Assembly (NCBI GenBank): GCA_017882455.1
Contig: JADGPL010000001.1
Coordinates: forward strand, 186,001-250,000
Direction of reading: 5' to 3'
DNA: 64,000 nucleotides
Source: Solirubrobacteraceae bacterium
GTDB lineage: Bacteria > Actinomycetota > Thermoleophilia > Solirubrobacterales > Solirubrobacteraceae
Shown here: piece after piece, positions 16,882-27,646 of the stretch
Layout of the letters: every line of letters begins with the position of its first letter
How positions within the stretch are numbered: position 1 is the first letter of the stretch
Position numbers and translations under genes: made by a program
Notes under the pieces: model-generated
Databases searched by the model: none
Seen by the model: the letters and a program-made list of their open reading frames with translations, nothing else
Told to the model about the DNA's origin: nothing

Positions 16882-17289
16882 CTATTTGGTGGAGAGCGTG
16901 ATGGTCGTGTGCGGGACGTTCTGCGCCTGCTTGCCCGAGTAGGCCGCGAGGAAGCTGGCCACTTCCTGTGCGTTCTGGCCGACGACGATGTTCTCGGGCA
17001 TGATCGCCCCGGAGAAGCCGCCGTTGCGGATCGCGTACAGCGCCTGTTCGACGTTCTCCTTGCGGATGTTGAAGTTCGGCCCGTTGCCCTTCACGCGGTT
17101 GGCGATGCTGGTCGCCGAGCCCTCCGCGCCGACCGTCGCCAGCGTGTGGCAGCCGGAGCAGTGATCGCGGAACAGGACCGCGCCGCGATAGTACGGGCTG
17201 GTCTTTGCGATCTGGATCCCCTGCGATCCACATGCGCCCAGGACGGCTGCGCAGGCGAGCAGGACGATCGTCGTGACGGCGACCTTCAT
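16882..17289 (-). CDS. class I c-type cytochrome, lipoprotein
   Basis: 135 aa. The N-terminus is a lipoprotein signal (VAVTTIVLLACAAVLGAC; lipobox LGAC, cysteine 20). The heme site is CSGCH near residue 44, preceded by GAVLFRDH, and the axial methionine is in GAIMPENIV near 95. The C-terminal helix VASFLAAYSGKQ is typical of small soluble cytochromes c such as c6 or CccB types. It should carry electrons on the outer face of the membrane. TATATT ends eight bases before the ATG. It sits near the nuo operon but is transcribed away from it, so a shared role in respiration is plausible but not shown. Confidence 0.88.
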   Translation of the reverse strand: MKVAVTTIVLLACAAVLGACGSQGIQIAKTSPYYRGAVLFRDHCSGCHTLATVGAEGSATSIANRVKGNGPNFNIRKENVEQALYAIRNGGFSGAIMPENIVVGQNAQEVASFLAAYSGKQAQNVPHTTITLSTK

Positions 17290-17379
17290 GCGCCGGGAAT
17301 ATATAGGGCCTACCCCGGAGGGGCGTGCGACCGGGGCGCCCGAGGGCCGACTGCGGCGAGGACGCGCGGGCGCAAGGGC

Positions 17380-17880
17380 TCAGAAGCCGCGGGCCGTGCC
17401 CGCCGCGCGCAGGGCGAGGAAGACCACGACCAGCGCCGAGAGCGCCATCACGCCCATCTCCCGGCGCAGGACGCTCGCGACGAGCGTCTGCTGCTCGGGC
17501 TCGGGCAGCGTGCCCACGGCCTGGGCGTCCTCGAGACCGTGTTGGTCGAGGATCGTCTGTGCCGAGGTCACGCGCAGCTGCTCGGCCACGAACGCCACGG
17601 CCAGCGGCAGCAGCGCGTAGAGATAGAAGAGGCTTTCGCGGGGATGCTTGCCGGCCGCGGCGAGCGAGCCGACGGCGATCGCGAGGGTGAGCGCCGAGCC
17701 CTGCCCCACCCGCAGCAACACCCAGAACGCGCCGGGCGCCCCGGCGCCGGGCTCGCCGCGATACCAGACCCAGGCGCCGAGCAGGCCCGCGATCCCGTTG
17801 AGGGCGGCCACCACCAGCGCCCCCGCCACCACGGCCTGCGTCACGGGCGGGATATCGAGCCGATTGCCACTATGTAACAC
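17380..17880 (-). CDS. unrecognised small membrane protein (four predicted helices)
   Basis: 166 aa. Four hydrophobic segments are visible: [57 protein letters not shown] and [18 protein letters not shown]. Between helices 3 and 4 is a soluble loop ([30 protein letters not shown]). I cannot place it in a named family. The GTG start at 17880 is the first available; the promoter region is shared with divergent nuoA. An electron-transport-associated role would rest only on the neighbours. Confidence 0.65.
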   Translation of the reverse strand: MLHSGNRLDIPPVTQAVVAGALVVAALNGIAGLLGAWVWYRGEPGAGAPGAFWVLLRVGQGSALTLAIAVGSLAAAGKHPRESLFYLYALLPLAVAFVAEQLRVTSAQTILDQHGLEDAQAVGTLPEPEQQTLVASVLRREMGVMALSALVVVFLALRAAGTARGF

Positions 17881-17895
17881 TCTGCCACAAGCAGT

Positions 17896-17903
17896 GATAT
17901 AAC
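17896..17903. promoter_or_regulatory. overlapping divergent -10-like boxes (nuo operon and membrane protein)
   Basis: Plus strand TATAAC (17898-17903) ends eight bases before the nuoA GTG. On the minus strand TATATC (17896-17901) ends fifteen bases before the GTG at 17880. Because the two boxes overlap, the two transcription units should compete for polymerase. Confidence 0.45.
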
Positions 17904-17911
17904 AGCGCGAG

Positions 17912-18268
17912 GTGCTCCGCAGCTATCTCCCGGCGATCGTATTCCTCGTTCTCGGTGGCGCCGTTGGCGGCGCCTTCGCCGTCCTGAACTCGGTCATCGG
18001 CCCGCGTCGCGCGACCCCCCACAAGCAGGATCCGTACGAGTGCGGCCTGCCCTCCGAGGTCAAGCGCGGGATGCGCTTCGGGATCAGCTTCTACCTGATC
18101 GCGATGCTGTTCATCCTGTTCGACATCGAGGTCGTCTTCCTGTACCCGATCGCCGTCGAGCTGCGCGCCTACGGCAGCTATGCGCTGACCGAGACGATCG
18201 TGTTCATCGTTCTCCTGTTCGTTGCGTTCGGATACGTCTGGCGCAGGGGGGCACTCGAGTGGAGATGA
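17912..18268 (+). CDS. nuoA: NADH-quinone oxidoreductase subunit A
   Basis: 118 aa with three membrane helices. The loop between helices 1 and 2 carries the family signature [41 protein letters not shown], whose acidic residues lie near the quinone channel. First gene of the nuoA-N operon. The GTG start has no Shine-Dalgarno sequence and is eight bases after TATAAC, so the operon mRNA is probably leaderless. It overlaps nuoB by four bases. Confidence 0.96.
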   Translation: MLRSYLPAIVFLVLGGAVGGAFAVLNSVIGPRRATPHKQDPYECGLPSEVKRGMRFGISFYLIAMLFILFDIEVVFLYPIAVELRAYGSYALTETIVFIVLLFVAFGYVWRRGALEWR

Positions 18269-18921
18269 AGCGCGAAGTCCTCGGCCCGGCTGGCACGGCG
18301 GGTACGCGGGTCGATCCAGAGACGCTGCGCGTGCGCTCACTCAACGCACACCAGCTCCTGCGCGGAGGCGAGCTCGAAGGCGCCAACCAGCCCGCCCATC
18401 TCGAGGGCGAGGAGCTCGAGCGCTATGTGCACGAGCGCCTCGTCTTCACCACCCTCGACTCTGCGGTCGCGTGGGCGCGGTCGAACTCCTTCTTCCCGCT
18501 TGCCTTCGGGCTGGCCTGTTGCGCGATGGAGCAGTTCCAGACCGCCGGCCCGCGCATGGACATCGCACGATTCGGCTACGAGGCATTCCGCGCCTCTCCG
18601 CGTCAGGCCGACCTGATCATCCTCGCGGGGCGGGTCTCGATCAAGATGGCTCCGATCATCCGCCGCCTCTACGACCAGATGCTCGAGCCCAAGTGGGCTA
18701 TCTCGATGGGCGCTTGCTGCAGCTCCATGGGCGTCTTCAACAACTATGCGCTCGTGCCGGCCGACAAGTTCATGCCGATCGACGTCCACGTGCCCGGCTG
18801 CCCGCCGCGGCCAGAGGCGCTGATGCACGGCGTGCTGAAGCTGCGCGAGATGGTCCAGGACAACCCCGAGGCGGGCTGGCGGGAGCGCTACGGCGCAGTA
18901 GGCACCGAGGAGCGCCCATAG
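18265..18921 (+). CDS. nuoB: NADH-quinone oxidoreductase subunit B (N2 cluster)
   Basis: 218 aa from the ATG that overlaps the nuoA stop (ATGA). The frame is open further upstream, but that part is antisense-like and overlaps nuoA. The four ligands of cluster N2 are in [11 protein letters not shown] (two adjacent Cys), SMGACCSS and [11 protein letters not shown]. The N-terminal extension of about 55 residues ([15 protein letters not shown]…) is longer than usual. Together with NuoC, D and I it forms the quinone-reducing connecting arm of complex I. Confidence 0.97.
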   Translation: MKREVLGPAGTAGTRVDPETLRVRSLNAHQLLRGGELEGANQPAHLEGEELERYVHERLVFTTLDSAVAWARSNSFFPLAFGLACCAMEQFQTAGPRMDIARFGYEAFRASPRQADLIILAGRVSIKMAPIIRRLYDQMLEPKWAISMGACCSSMGVFNNYALVPADKFMPIDVHVPGCPPRPEALMHGVLKLREMVQDNPEAGWRERYGAVGTEERP

Positions 18922-19419
18922 ATGCCTGATGCCACGGGCTTGGAGCTCCTCGCCCACGACCTGGGCGAGGCGGCGCTGGAGGCCGTGCACTACCGCGGAC
19001 AGGCCACGATCGTGGTCGACCCAGCCCATATCCGCACCGTCCTCCAGACCCTCCGCGAGCGTGGCTTCGGCTTCCTGGCGAGCGTGCACGGGGTCGATTA
19101 CTACCCCGAGGAGCCTCGACTGGGCGTGGTGTACGAGCTGCTGGACATGAGTCGTGTCGATCGGATCGCAGTGAAGGCGCGCGTGCCCGTGGACGCGCCT
19201 GTGATCGATTCGGTCACTCCGGAATGGCCGACGGCCGACCACCAGGAGCGCGAGGTCTACGACATGTTCGGCGTCGTCTTCCGCGGACATCCCGACCTGC
19301 GCCGGATCCTGATGCCGGAGGACTACGAGGGCCATCCCCAGCGCCGCGACTTCCCGATCGGCGGCGAACCGGTGATCTTCACGCGTGACGAGGGCAGATG
19401 GCTGGAGGCACGCGAGTGA
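18922..19419 (+). CDS. nuoC: NADH-quinone oxidoreductase subunit C
   Basis: 165 aa. It contains the 30-kDa subunit signature EWPTADHQEREVYDMFGVVFRGHPDLRRILMPEDYEGHPQRRDFP near the C-terminus. It begins immediately after the nuoB stop and overlaps nuoD by three bases in a GTGA junction. NuoC and NuoD are separate here, not fused as in E. coli. It is a structural part of the peripheral arm at the quinone site. Confidence 0.96.
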   Translation: MPDATGLELLAHDLGEAALEAVHYRGQATIVVDPAHIRTVLQTLRERGFGFLASVHGVDYYPEEPRLGVVYELLDMSRVDRIAVKARVPVDAPVIDSVTPEWPTADHQEREVYDMFGVVFRGHPDLRRILMPEDYEGHPQRRDFPIGGEPVIFTRDEGRWLEARE

Positions 19420-20675
19420 GCCCTGCCGACAACCCGCAGCTCTCGGAGTACCGCAGGCGCGAGCAGAGCATCACACTCTCGCCTCTGGAAACCACCGGCG
19501 AGGATTCGCACGACGAGCTGCTGACGCTCAACTTCGGTCCTCATCACCCCGCCACCCACGGGGTCCTGCGACTGCTGGTCACGCTGCAGGGCGAGGTCGT
19601 GCGCGACATCAAACCGATCGTCGGCTATGTCCATACCGGCATCGAGAAGACCGCCGAGGACAAGGCCTATTGGAAGGTAATCCCGGTGGTGGAGCGGATG
19701 GACTACCTGTCCTACTACTTCAACGCGATGGCCTACTGCGGCGCGGTGGAGACGCTGGCGGGGGTCGAGGTCCCCAAGCGGGCGCAGTACCTGCGCGTCA
19801 TCCACCTCGAGCTGAATCGCATCGCATCGCATCTGATCTGGCTCGGTACGAGCGTGCTCGATCTCGGCGCGACCTCGATCTTCCTGTATTGCCTGCGCGA
19901 GCGCGAGCTGATCCTCGACCTGTTCGAGATGTCCTCCGGCGCGCGCATGCACACCCGCTACTTCCAGGTGGGCGGCGTGATCGAGGACATCCCCGCCGGC
20001 TTCGAGCCAAAGCTGCGCGAGTTCTTGAAGATCATGCCCAAACGAGCCGACGAGTACGGCGCGATCCTCAACTCGAACGAGATCGTCCTGCAGAGGCTGC
20101 GCGGCGTCTGCCCGCTCGACGCGGAGACGCTGCTGGGACTGGGTGTGACAGGACCCCTGCTGCGCGCCGCGGGCAACCCCTGGGACCTGCGCAAGGCGGA
20201 CCCCTACAGCTCCTATGGGGACTTCCAGTTCAAGATCCCGGTCGGCACGGTCGGCGACAACTACGACCGCTTCGCCGTGCGCCTGGCCGAGATATACGAG
20301 TCGGTGAAGATCATCGAGCAGGCACTCGACGGGCTGCCCGAGGGACCCCACATCACCGAGGACCGCAAGATCGCGCTGCCGCCCCGCCATGAGCTCGCAA
20401 CCTCGATGGAGGCGCTGATCCACCACTTCAAGCTCGTCACCGAGGGCTTCCGCGTGCCGCCCGGAGAGGTCTACTACCCGATCGAGTCGCCGCGCGGGGA
20501 GCTGGGCTGCTTCGTACGCGCGGACGGCTCCTCCAAGCCATCGCGCGTGCACATGCGCGACCCCTCCTTCGTCAACCTGCAGGCCCTGCGCCACATGGCC
20601 GAGGGCAGCTACATCGCCGACATGATCGCCACGCTGGCGATGCTCGACCCGATCCTAGGTGGGATCGACAGATGA
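19416..20675 (+). CDS. nuoD: NADH-quinone oxidoreductase subunit D
   Basis: 419 aa from the GTG at 19416, chosen because GGAGG lies eight bases upstream and the codon overlaps the nuoC stop; an ATG at 19398 is in frame but lacks a site. Conserved segments are NFGPHHPATHGVLRLLVTLQGE (quinone-site His), GYVHTGIEKTAEDK and the C-terminal DPILGGIDR. This 49-kDa subunit forms the quinone cavity with NuoB and descends from the hydrogenase large subunit. Confidence 0.97.
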   Translation: MSPADNPQLSEYRRREQSITLSPLETTGEDSHDELLTLNFGPHHPATHGVLRLLVTLQGEVVRDIKPIVGYVHTGIEKTAEDKAYWKVIPVVERMDYLSYYFNAMAYCGAVETLAGVEVPKRAQYLRVIHLELNRIASHLIWLGTSVLDLGATSIFLYCLRERELILDLFEMSSGARMHTRYFQVGGVIEDIPAGFEPKLREFLKIMPKRADEYGAILNSNEIVLQRLRGVCPLDAETLLGLGVTGPLLRAAGNPWDLRKADPYSSYGDFQFKIPVGTVGDNYDRFAVRLAEIYESVKIIEQALDGLPEGPHITEDRKIALPPRHELATSMEALIHHFKLVTEGFRVPPGEVYYPIESPRGELGCFVRADGSSKPSRVHMRDPSFVNLQALRHMAEGSYIADMIATLAMLDPILGGIDR

Positions 20676-21355
20676 GTCCCGCCCACCGAGACCAGACCGT
20701 TGCGCACGGCCTGCGCTGGGATCGCGCGGCCGACCTCGAGAAGGACCCCGCCGAGGTCCCCGACCCCGAGAGGGTCGAGGTACCCCAGGCGCTGCGCGAG
20801 GAGATCGAGGCGCACATGGCCAACTACCCCGACAGCCGCTCGGCGGCGCTGCCCGCGCTCGAGGCCGCCCAGCGCCTGCACGGCTGGTGCTCGCCGGAGG
20901 CGATCGAGCAGGTGGCGTGCGTGATGCGCGTGACCCCGGCCTACCTGGAGTCCGTGGCGAGCTTCTACGACATGCTCGAGACCGCGCCCGTGGGGCGCCA
21001 CAGCGTGTACGTGTGCACCAACATCTCCTGCTCGCTGCGGGGCGCCGACGAGCTGTACGAGACCGTGCGCGACGCCGCGACCGAGGGAATCGACGGGGAA
21101 CCGATCAACGTGCGCTCCTTCGAGTGCCTCGGCGCGTGCGACATCGCGCCGATGGCCTCCGTGGACGGCGTCTACGTCGGGCCGCTCACCCCGGAAGACG
21201 TCCCACAGCTGCTCGAGGATCTGCGCGCCGGACGCCCGGTGCTCCCCGAGAAGCAGCTCGTCAGGCGACTCGTGGCCGATCCCCACGCCAACACGCGAGA
21301 GTTCCCGCGACACCCGGCCGACGAGACCGCTCGCGCGGACGAGGGAGGCGATTGA
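20672..21355 (+). CDS. nuoE: NADH-quinone oxidoreductase subunit E (2Fe-2S)
   Basis: 227 aa; the ATG overlaps the nuoD stop (ATGA). Cluster N1a ligands: the first two in VCTNISCSLRG (C-x4-C) and the others in ECLGACDIAPM (C-x3-C). The N-terminal helical bundle (LEAAQRLHGWCSPEAIEQVACVMRVTPAYLESVASFYDM) is typical. About 35 extra polar residues follow the thioredoxin-like domain. It belongs to the NADH dehydrogenase module with NuoF and NuoG. Confidence 0.96.
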   Translation: MSPAHRDQTVAHGLRWDRAADLEKDPAEVPDPERVEVPQALREEIEAHMANYPDSRSAALPALEAAQRLHGWCSPEAIEQVACVMRVTPAYLESVASFYDMLETAPVGRHSVYVCTNISCSLRGADELYETVRDAATEGIDGEPINVRSFECLGACDIAPMASVDGVYVGPLTPEDVPQLLEDLRAGRPVLPEKQLVRRLVADPHANTREFPRHPADETARADEGGD

Positions 21356-21357
21356 CT

Positions 21358-22779
<1,422 letters not shown>

Positions 22780-22781
22780 CG

Positions 22782-25082
22782 ATGCCGCGCCCCGAGTCGA
22801 AGATGATCAACTTCACGATCGACGGCCGCGAGGTGAGCGCTCCCGAGGGAGCGATGCTCGTCGACGCGGCCAAGCACGGTGACGTCGAGATACCGGTCTT
22901 CTGCTACGAGCCCAAGCTCGGCCAGCCGGTCGGCGCCTGCCGCATGTGCCTGGTCGAAATCGAGGGCATTCCCAAGCTCCAGACGGGCTGCTCCACGCCC
23001 GTCCGGGACGGGATGGTCGTCTACACGGAAACCGAGCGGGTGAAGGTCGCCCAGCAGTCGGTGGTCGAGTTCCTGCTGATCAACCACCCGCTCGACTGCC
23101 CCGTCTGCGACAAGGGCGGGGAGTGCCCGCTGCAGGACATCACCTTCGGCTGGGGTGGCGGCATCTCGCGCTTCATCGAGCCCAAGCGCCACTTCGTCAA
23201 GCCGCTGGAGCTATCCCCGCTGATCGCGATCGACCGTGAGCGCTGCATCCTCTGCTACCGCTGCGTGCGCTTCTCTCAGGAGATCTCAGAGGACTACCAG
23301 CTGGTCCTCCTCGAGCGCGGGGCGCACTCCTACGTCTCGACCTTCGACGGGCACCCCTACGTGGCGCCCTTCAGCGGCAACATCGTCGAGCTGTGCCCCG
23401 TCGGCGCGCTCACCTCGCGCCCCTACCGCTTCCGCGCGCGGCCGTGGGACATCGAGGGCGCCGGCTCGGTCTGCACGCTCTGCCCAGCTCAGTGCAACGT
23501 CACGATCACCGTTCGCGACGAACGTGCCCTGCGCGTGCTCGCACGCCAAAACGACGAGGTCGACGACGGCTGGCTGTGCGACAAGGGTCGCTTCGCCTAC
23601 CAGTCCTTCCACGCCGAGGAGCGCATCACCGAGCCGCTGATCCGCGACGGGGGTCAGCTGCGGCCTGTCACGTGGGAGCGGGCGCTCGAGCAGGCCGCTG
23701 GCGCTCTCAAGCGCGCCGGCGCCAACGCCGCGGCGATCGCCGGCGGGCAGAGCACCGGCGAGGAGGGCCACCTGCTGGCACGACTCATGCGCGAGGGACT
23801 CGGCTCGCCACACCTCGACTCGCGCCGCGCGGGCACCCTCTCGCTCGATGCCCACCGTGCCCTTGGCGCCCCCGCGCTGCAGGCCAACGTCTCGGATCTC
23901 GAGTTCGCCCACGCCGTGCTCGTGCTCGACACCGATCCGGTCAACGACGCCTCGATCCTCGACCTGCGCCTGCGCAAGGGCATCCGCCGGCGCGGGCTGA
24001 AGCTGGCGGTCGCATCTCCGGGCCCGAGCTCCCTGGACCCGAGCGCCGCCCTGTCCATCCGCTTCAAGCCCGGCGCCGGCGCGGCATTCGCCGCCGCACT
24101 GAGCGCAGCGCTCGGCGCGAGTGCGGAGCTCGAGACCCTGTGTGGCGAGGCCGGCGTGGAGAGCGCTGCGGTCCGCGAGCTGGCCGAGCTGCTGCGTGGT
24201 CCCGAGCCACAGCAGGGAGCCGACAGCGAGCTGCAGCCGCGCGAGGTCGTGATCCTCTGGGGCGAGCGCCTGACGGCCGCGCCCAACGCCGAGCTCGGGG
24301 CAGGCGCGCTGCTGGGCATCGCCGAGGCGCTCGACCTCGCGAACGTCGAGGGCGCGGGGATGCTCGAAGTTCCCGCCACCGCCAACGGCCGCGGACTGCG
24401 CGAGGCCGGAGTGCTGCCCAACGCTGGACCGGGGCTCTCCCAGCTCCAGGACGCCGGACGCGACAGCGCGGCGATTGCCGAGGGACTTGCAGCCGGTGAG
24501 CTCAGCGCGCTCTACCTGCTGCAGTGCGACCCGCTGCGCGAGCTTGCGGACCGGGCCCTGTGGGAGCGAGCGCTTGCCGGCGCGAGCACTGTGATCGCGC
24601 ACGCATCGTTCCTCACCGACGCAATCAACGAGCACGCCGACGTCGTCTTCCCCGCCGAGGCCTACCCCGAGAAGGAGGGGACGCTCGTGCATCCCGATGG
24701 ACGCCTGCAGCGTCTGCGCCCGGCGATCGCGCGGCCGGGCTCGGTGCGGGCGGGCTGGCACGTGATCGCCGAGCTGGCACTGCGCCTCGGGCTCGACTTC
24801 GACGTGCTCAGCGGCGCGATGGCCTCACGGCAGCTGTTCGAGGCGGTGCCCTTCTACAGCGGGCTCACGCTCGAGGAGATCGGCGGTCGCGGCGTGCGCT
24901 GGCAGGAGCGCGAGGCTGCCGCTGCATTTCCCGCGCCAGCGAGCGCGCCATCGGGTGATGGGTCCTTTGAGGAGCCGGCCGATCCTGGCGAGGCCGCCGG
25001 CTACCGCTCCGTTTGGGACGCGCCCGAGGTCGAGCACTCCCCGGCCTTCGACTTCCTCTTCAAGACCAAGGAGCTCGTCTAG
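22782..25082 (+). CDS. nuoG: NADH-quinone oxidoreductase subunit G
   Basis: 766 aa from the ATG at 22782, with GGAGG about nine bases upstream. Plant-type 2Fe-2S ligands are in CYEPKLGQPVGACRMCLVEI and a later Cys (QTGCSTP). The His/Cys N5 region is HPLDCPVCDKGGECPLQD, and the 4Fe-4S ligands include CILCYRCVRFSQEI and ELCPVGALT. CTLCPAQCN starts the molybdopterin-oxidoreductase-like domain, which continues to the C-terminus but is catalytically silent in complex I. It links the NADH module to the quinone arm. Confidence 0.96.
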   Translation: MPRPESKMINFTIDGREVSAPEGAMLVDAAKHGDVEIPVFCYEPKLGQPVGACRMCLVEIEGIPKLQTGCSTPVRDGMVVYTETERVKVAQQSVVEFLLINHPLDCPVCDKGGECPLQDITFGWGGGISRFIEPKRHFVKPLELSPLIAIDRERCILCYRCVRFSQEISEDYQLVLLERGAHSYVSTFDGHPYVAPFSGNIVELCPVGALTSRPYRFRARPWDIEGAGSVCTLCPAQCNVTITVRDERALRVLARQNDEVDDGWLCDKGRFAYQSFHAEERITEPLIRDGGQLRPVTWERALEQAAGALKRAGANAAAIAGGQSTGEEGHLLARLMREGLGSPHLDSRRAGTLSLDAHRALGAPALQANVSDLEFAHAVLVLDTDPVNDASILDLRLRKGIRRRGLKLAVASPGPSSLDPSAALSIRFKPGAGAAFAAALSAALGASAELETLCGEAGVESAAVRELAELLRGPEPQQGADSELQPREVVILWGERLTAAPNAELGAGALLGIAEALDLANVEGAGMLEVPATANGRGLREAGVLPNAGPGLSQLQDAGRDSAAIAEGLAAGELSALYLLQCDPLRELADRALWERALAGASTVIAHASFLTDAINEHADVVFPAEAYPEKEGTLVHPDGRLQRLRPAIARPGSVRAGWHVIAELALRLGLDFDVLSGAMASRQLFEAVPFYSGLTLEEIGGRGVRWQEREAAAAFPAPASAPSGDGSFEEPADPGEAAGYRSVWDAPEVEHSPAFDFLFKTKELV

Positions 25083-25085
25083 GCG

Positions 25086-26105
25086 ATGCTTGCCGTCGTC
25101 GGCTACTTCGAACCTTGGTGGATCCAGATCCTCAAGGCGATCCTGATCTTCGCCGTGGGCCTGCAGCTCGTGCCGGTCGTGCTGCTCGCCGAGCGCAAGC
25201 TGCTCGGACGCTTCCAGAGCCGCTACGGCCCCAACCGCGTCGGCCCCTATGGCGCCCTGCAGCCGCTCGCCGACATCCTCAAGCTGCTGACCAAGGAGCA
25301 GTCTCGGCCGACCACCTCGGTCGGTCTCCTGTTCGCCATCGCACCGCTCATCTCGATCCTCACGGCGGTCGCGGCATTCGCGATCATCCCCTTCGGCGAC
25401 ACCCAGGACATCTTCGGGACAAAAGTGGGGCTCTACGGAATCGACGTGTCGATCGGCCCCCTCTATGTGTTCGCTCTCGGAGGGATCGCCTTCTACGGGA
25501 TCATGCTCGGCGGCTGGTCCTCGGGCTCCAAGTACTCCTTCCTCGGCGCCATGCGCGGCGCCGCCCAGCTGATCTCCTACGAGGTCTCCCAGGGCCTCGC
25601 GCTCGTCGGCGTGGTCATCACCGCCCAGACCCTGTCGCTCACCGGCATCGTCACCGCCCAGAAAGGCATGTGGTACTTCATCCCCCAGTTCTTCGGCTTC
25701 CTCGTGTTCCTGGTGGCCGGCTTCGCCGAGACCAACCGCGCGCCCTTCGACGTGACCGAGGCCGACGCCGAGCTCGTCGGCGGCTACAACACCGAGTACG
25801 GTGGCGGAGGCTTTGCCTCCTACTACTTCGCCGAGTACCTCAACGTGCTCGTCGTCTCCGGGATCGTCACCACGATCTTCCTCGGAGGTTGGCTGATGCC
25901 TTTCGGGATTCACCCCCCCGGCTGGGTCGATCCGATCGTCGTGCTCTTCAAGATGTCGCTCATCACATTCCTGTTCATCTGGATCCGCGCCACGCTTCCC
26001 CGCCTGCGCTATGACCAGCTGATGAGCTTCGGCTGGAAGGTGCTTCTGCCTCTGGCAACCGTCAACACTCTCGTCACGGCCATCGTGGTCGTCGCCGTCC
26101 ACTGA
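25086..26105 (+). CDS. nuoH: NADH-quinone oxidoreductase subunit H
   Basis: 339 aa, eight predicted membrane helices. Signatures are [38 protein letters not shown], the quinone-facing loop [28 protein letters not shown], and the late [26 protein letters not shown]. It anchors the peripheral arm to the membrane and forms the entrance of the quinone tunnel. Its stop overlaps the nuoI start by one base (TGATG). Confidence 0.97.
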   Translation: MLAVVGYFEPWWIQILKAILIFAVGLQLVPVVLLAERKLLGRFQSRYGPNRVGPYGALQPLADILKLLTKEQSRPTTSVGLLFAIAPLISILTAVAAFAIIPFGDTQDIFGTKVGLYGIDVSIGPLYVFALGGIAFYGIMLGGWSSGSKYSFLGAMRGAAQLISYEVSQGLALVGVVITAQTLSLTGIVTAQKGMWYFIPQFFGFLVFLVAGFAETNRAPFDVTEADAELVGGYNTEYGGGGFASYYFAEYLNVLVVSGIVTTIFLGGWLMPFGIHPPGWVDPIVVLFKMSLITFLFIWIRATLPRLRYDQLMSFGWKVLLPLATVNTLVTAIVVVAVH

Positions 26106-26698
26106 TGAGCGATACACCTCCCAAGGCCGAGCAGGCCACCCCGGACACGACAGCGCTGAAGGTCGAGGGCTGGAACCCGGGCGATGACGTGATCGAGATC
26201 GTGCGCTCTCCAGATCCGGGGCCGGGGCGAGCCACGTGGCGCACGTTCCGCGAGACGGCCCGCGGCCTGCTGACGACCTTTGGGCGCTTCACGGAGACTC
26301 CCGTCACAGTCGAGTACCCGGAGGAGAAGACCCCCGTCTACCCCCGCTTCCGCGGGCGTCACAAGCTGCACCGCTTCGAGGACAGTGGCCTCGAGAAGTG
26401 CGTCGGCTGCTCGCTGTGCGCGGCCGCCTGCCCGGCCGACTGCATCCGCGTGGTCGCCGCCGAGAACACTCCCGAGAACCGCGTCTCCGCGGGCGAGCGC
26501 TACGCGGCCGTGTACGAGATCAACCTCTCCCGCTGCATCTTCTGTGGCTACTGCGAGGTCGCCTGCCCGTTCGACGCCATCACCATGGGCCACGACTACG
26601 AGCTCTCCGACTACGACCGCTCGGACCTGATCTTCACCAAGGAGATGCTGCTGGCCGAGCCGCTCGAGCGTACGCCGCTGAGGAACGAGGGCGAGTGA
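26105..26698 (+). CDS. nuoI: NADH-quinone oxidoreductase subunit I (two 4Fe-4S clusters)
   Basis: 197 aa. Two ferredoxin motifs are clear: [18 protein letters not shown] and [18 protein letters not shown], holding clusters N6a and N6b. [19 protein letters not shown] precedes the first. The N-terminal 45 residues are polar and longer than the usual amphipathic start. It carries electrons towards N2 in NuoB. Confidence 0.97.
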   Translation: MSDTPPKAEQATPDTTALKVEGWNPGDDVIEIVRSPDPGPGRATWRTFRETARGLLTTFGRFTETPVTVEYPEEKTPVYPRFRGRHKLHRFEDSGLEKCVGCSLCAAACPADCIRVVAAENTPENRVSAGERYAAVYEINLSRCIFCGYCEVACPFDAITMGHDYELSDYDRSDLIFTKEMLLAEPLERTPLRNEGE

Positions 26699-26714
26699 GG
26701 ACCGGGGGGCCGAG

Positions 26715-27350
26715 ATGAGCTCGGTTCTGTTCTTCCTCGCCGCCATCGGCGTGATCACGGGCGCCACCGGCGTGGTGGTGCTGCGCAACCCCTTCTACAG
26801 CGTGCTCGCCCTGGTCATCCACCTGGTCTCGCTCGCCGTCCTGTTCCTGCTGCTGCGGGCCGAGTTCGTGGCGGCCGTGCAGGTCGTGGTCTACGCCGGC
26901 GCCGTGATGGTCCTGTACGTGTTCGTCGTCGCCTACGTGGGCGGCGAGTCCGACTCGATCGGCGAGCGCCTGCGCTCACGGGGCGCCGTCGGCTCGGGCC
27001 TGCGCCTCGGCGGCGCCATCCTCGGCGGCGCCGTGTGCGTCGAGCTGTTGATCGCGCTGCTCGGCACAGGCCTGGAGGCGATCAACGGCTATGGCGCCGG
27101 CTACAGCCCGGGGCCGCAGGCCTACGGCACCCCCGCCTATATCGGAAAGCTCCTGCTCACGCGCTTCCTGCTGGCCTTCGAGGTCGCCTCATTCCTGCTG
27201 CTGATCGCCGCCGTCGGCGGCGTCGTGCTCGCCCGCCGCCGCGGCGGCCTGGAGGACGAGGACGAGCGCGATCTGCTCACCCCGCTCGAGATGCTGCGCC
27301 CGCGGGGCACCGGCACGATGGCCGAGGGCGTCGGGAGGCGCAGCCCGTGA
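26715..27350 (+). CDS. nuoJ: NADH-quinone oxidoreductase subunit J
   Basis: 211 aa with five predicted membrane helices. The first helices contain RNPFYSVLALVIHLVSLAVLFLLLRAEFVAAVQVVVYAGAVMVLYVFVVAY, the conserved core including the pi-bulge helix. The C-terminal tail after LLLIAAVGGVVLARR is charged and soluble. It starts 16 bases after nuoI and overlaps nuoK by four bases (GTGA). It is part of the proton-coupling membrane arm. Confidence 0.95.
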   Translation: MSSVLFFLAAIGVITGATGVVVLRNPFYSVLALVIHLVSLAVLFLLLRAEFVAAVQVVVYAGAVMVLYVFVVAYVGGESDSIGERLRSRGAVGSGLRLGGAILGGAVCVELLIALLGTGLEAINGYGAGYSPGPQAYGTPAYIGKLLLTRFLLAFEVASFLLLIAAVGGVVLARRRGGLEDEDERDLLTPLEMLRPRGTGTMAEGVGRRSP

Positions 27351-27646
27351 GCATCGCCTGGTATCTGGCCGTCTCGGCAATCGTCTTCTCGCTCGGAGCC
27401 ATCGGTGTGATGACCCGGCGCAACCCCCTCGTCGTGCTGCTCTGCCTCGAGCTGATGCTCAACGGCGCCAACCTCGCGTTGATCGCCTTCTCGCGGATGT
27501 GGGGCAACGGCGACGGACAGATCCTCGCGATCGTCGTCATGACCGTGGCCGCTTGCGAGGTCTGCATCGGCCTGGGCATGATCGTCGCCATCTACCGCCG
27601 CCACCTGCCCATCGACGTAGACGAGCTGCGGGAGCTGCAGGGCTAG
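27347..27646 (+). CDS. nuoK: NADH-quinone oxidoreductase subunit K
   Basis: 99 aa, three helices, exactly the usual length from the GTG overlapping the nuoJ stop. The conserved helix 2 glutamate is in VVLLCLELMLNGANLALIAF, and the helix 3 glutamate in VVMTVAACEVCIGLGMIVAIYR. These glutamates are part of the proton-transfer axis. The frame is open upstream inside nuoJ, but the GTG at 27347 matches family length. Confidence 0.96.
   Translation: MSIAWYLAVSAIVFSLGAIGVMTRRNPLVVLLCLELMLNGANLALIAFSRMWGNGDGQILAIVVMTVAACEVCIGLGMIVAIYRRHLPIDVDELRELQG

Noticed and set aside
15742-17877. Plus-strand frame of over 700 codons across serS and the cytochrome gene
   Set aside because: Antisense to three real minus-strand genes; composition is typical of a high-GC shadow frame.
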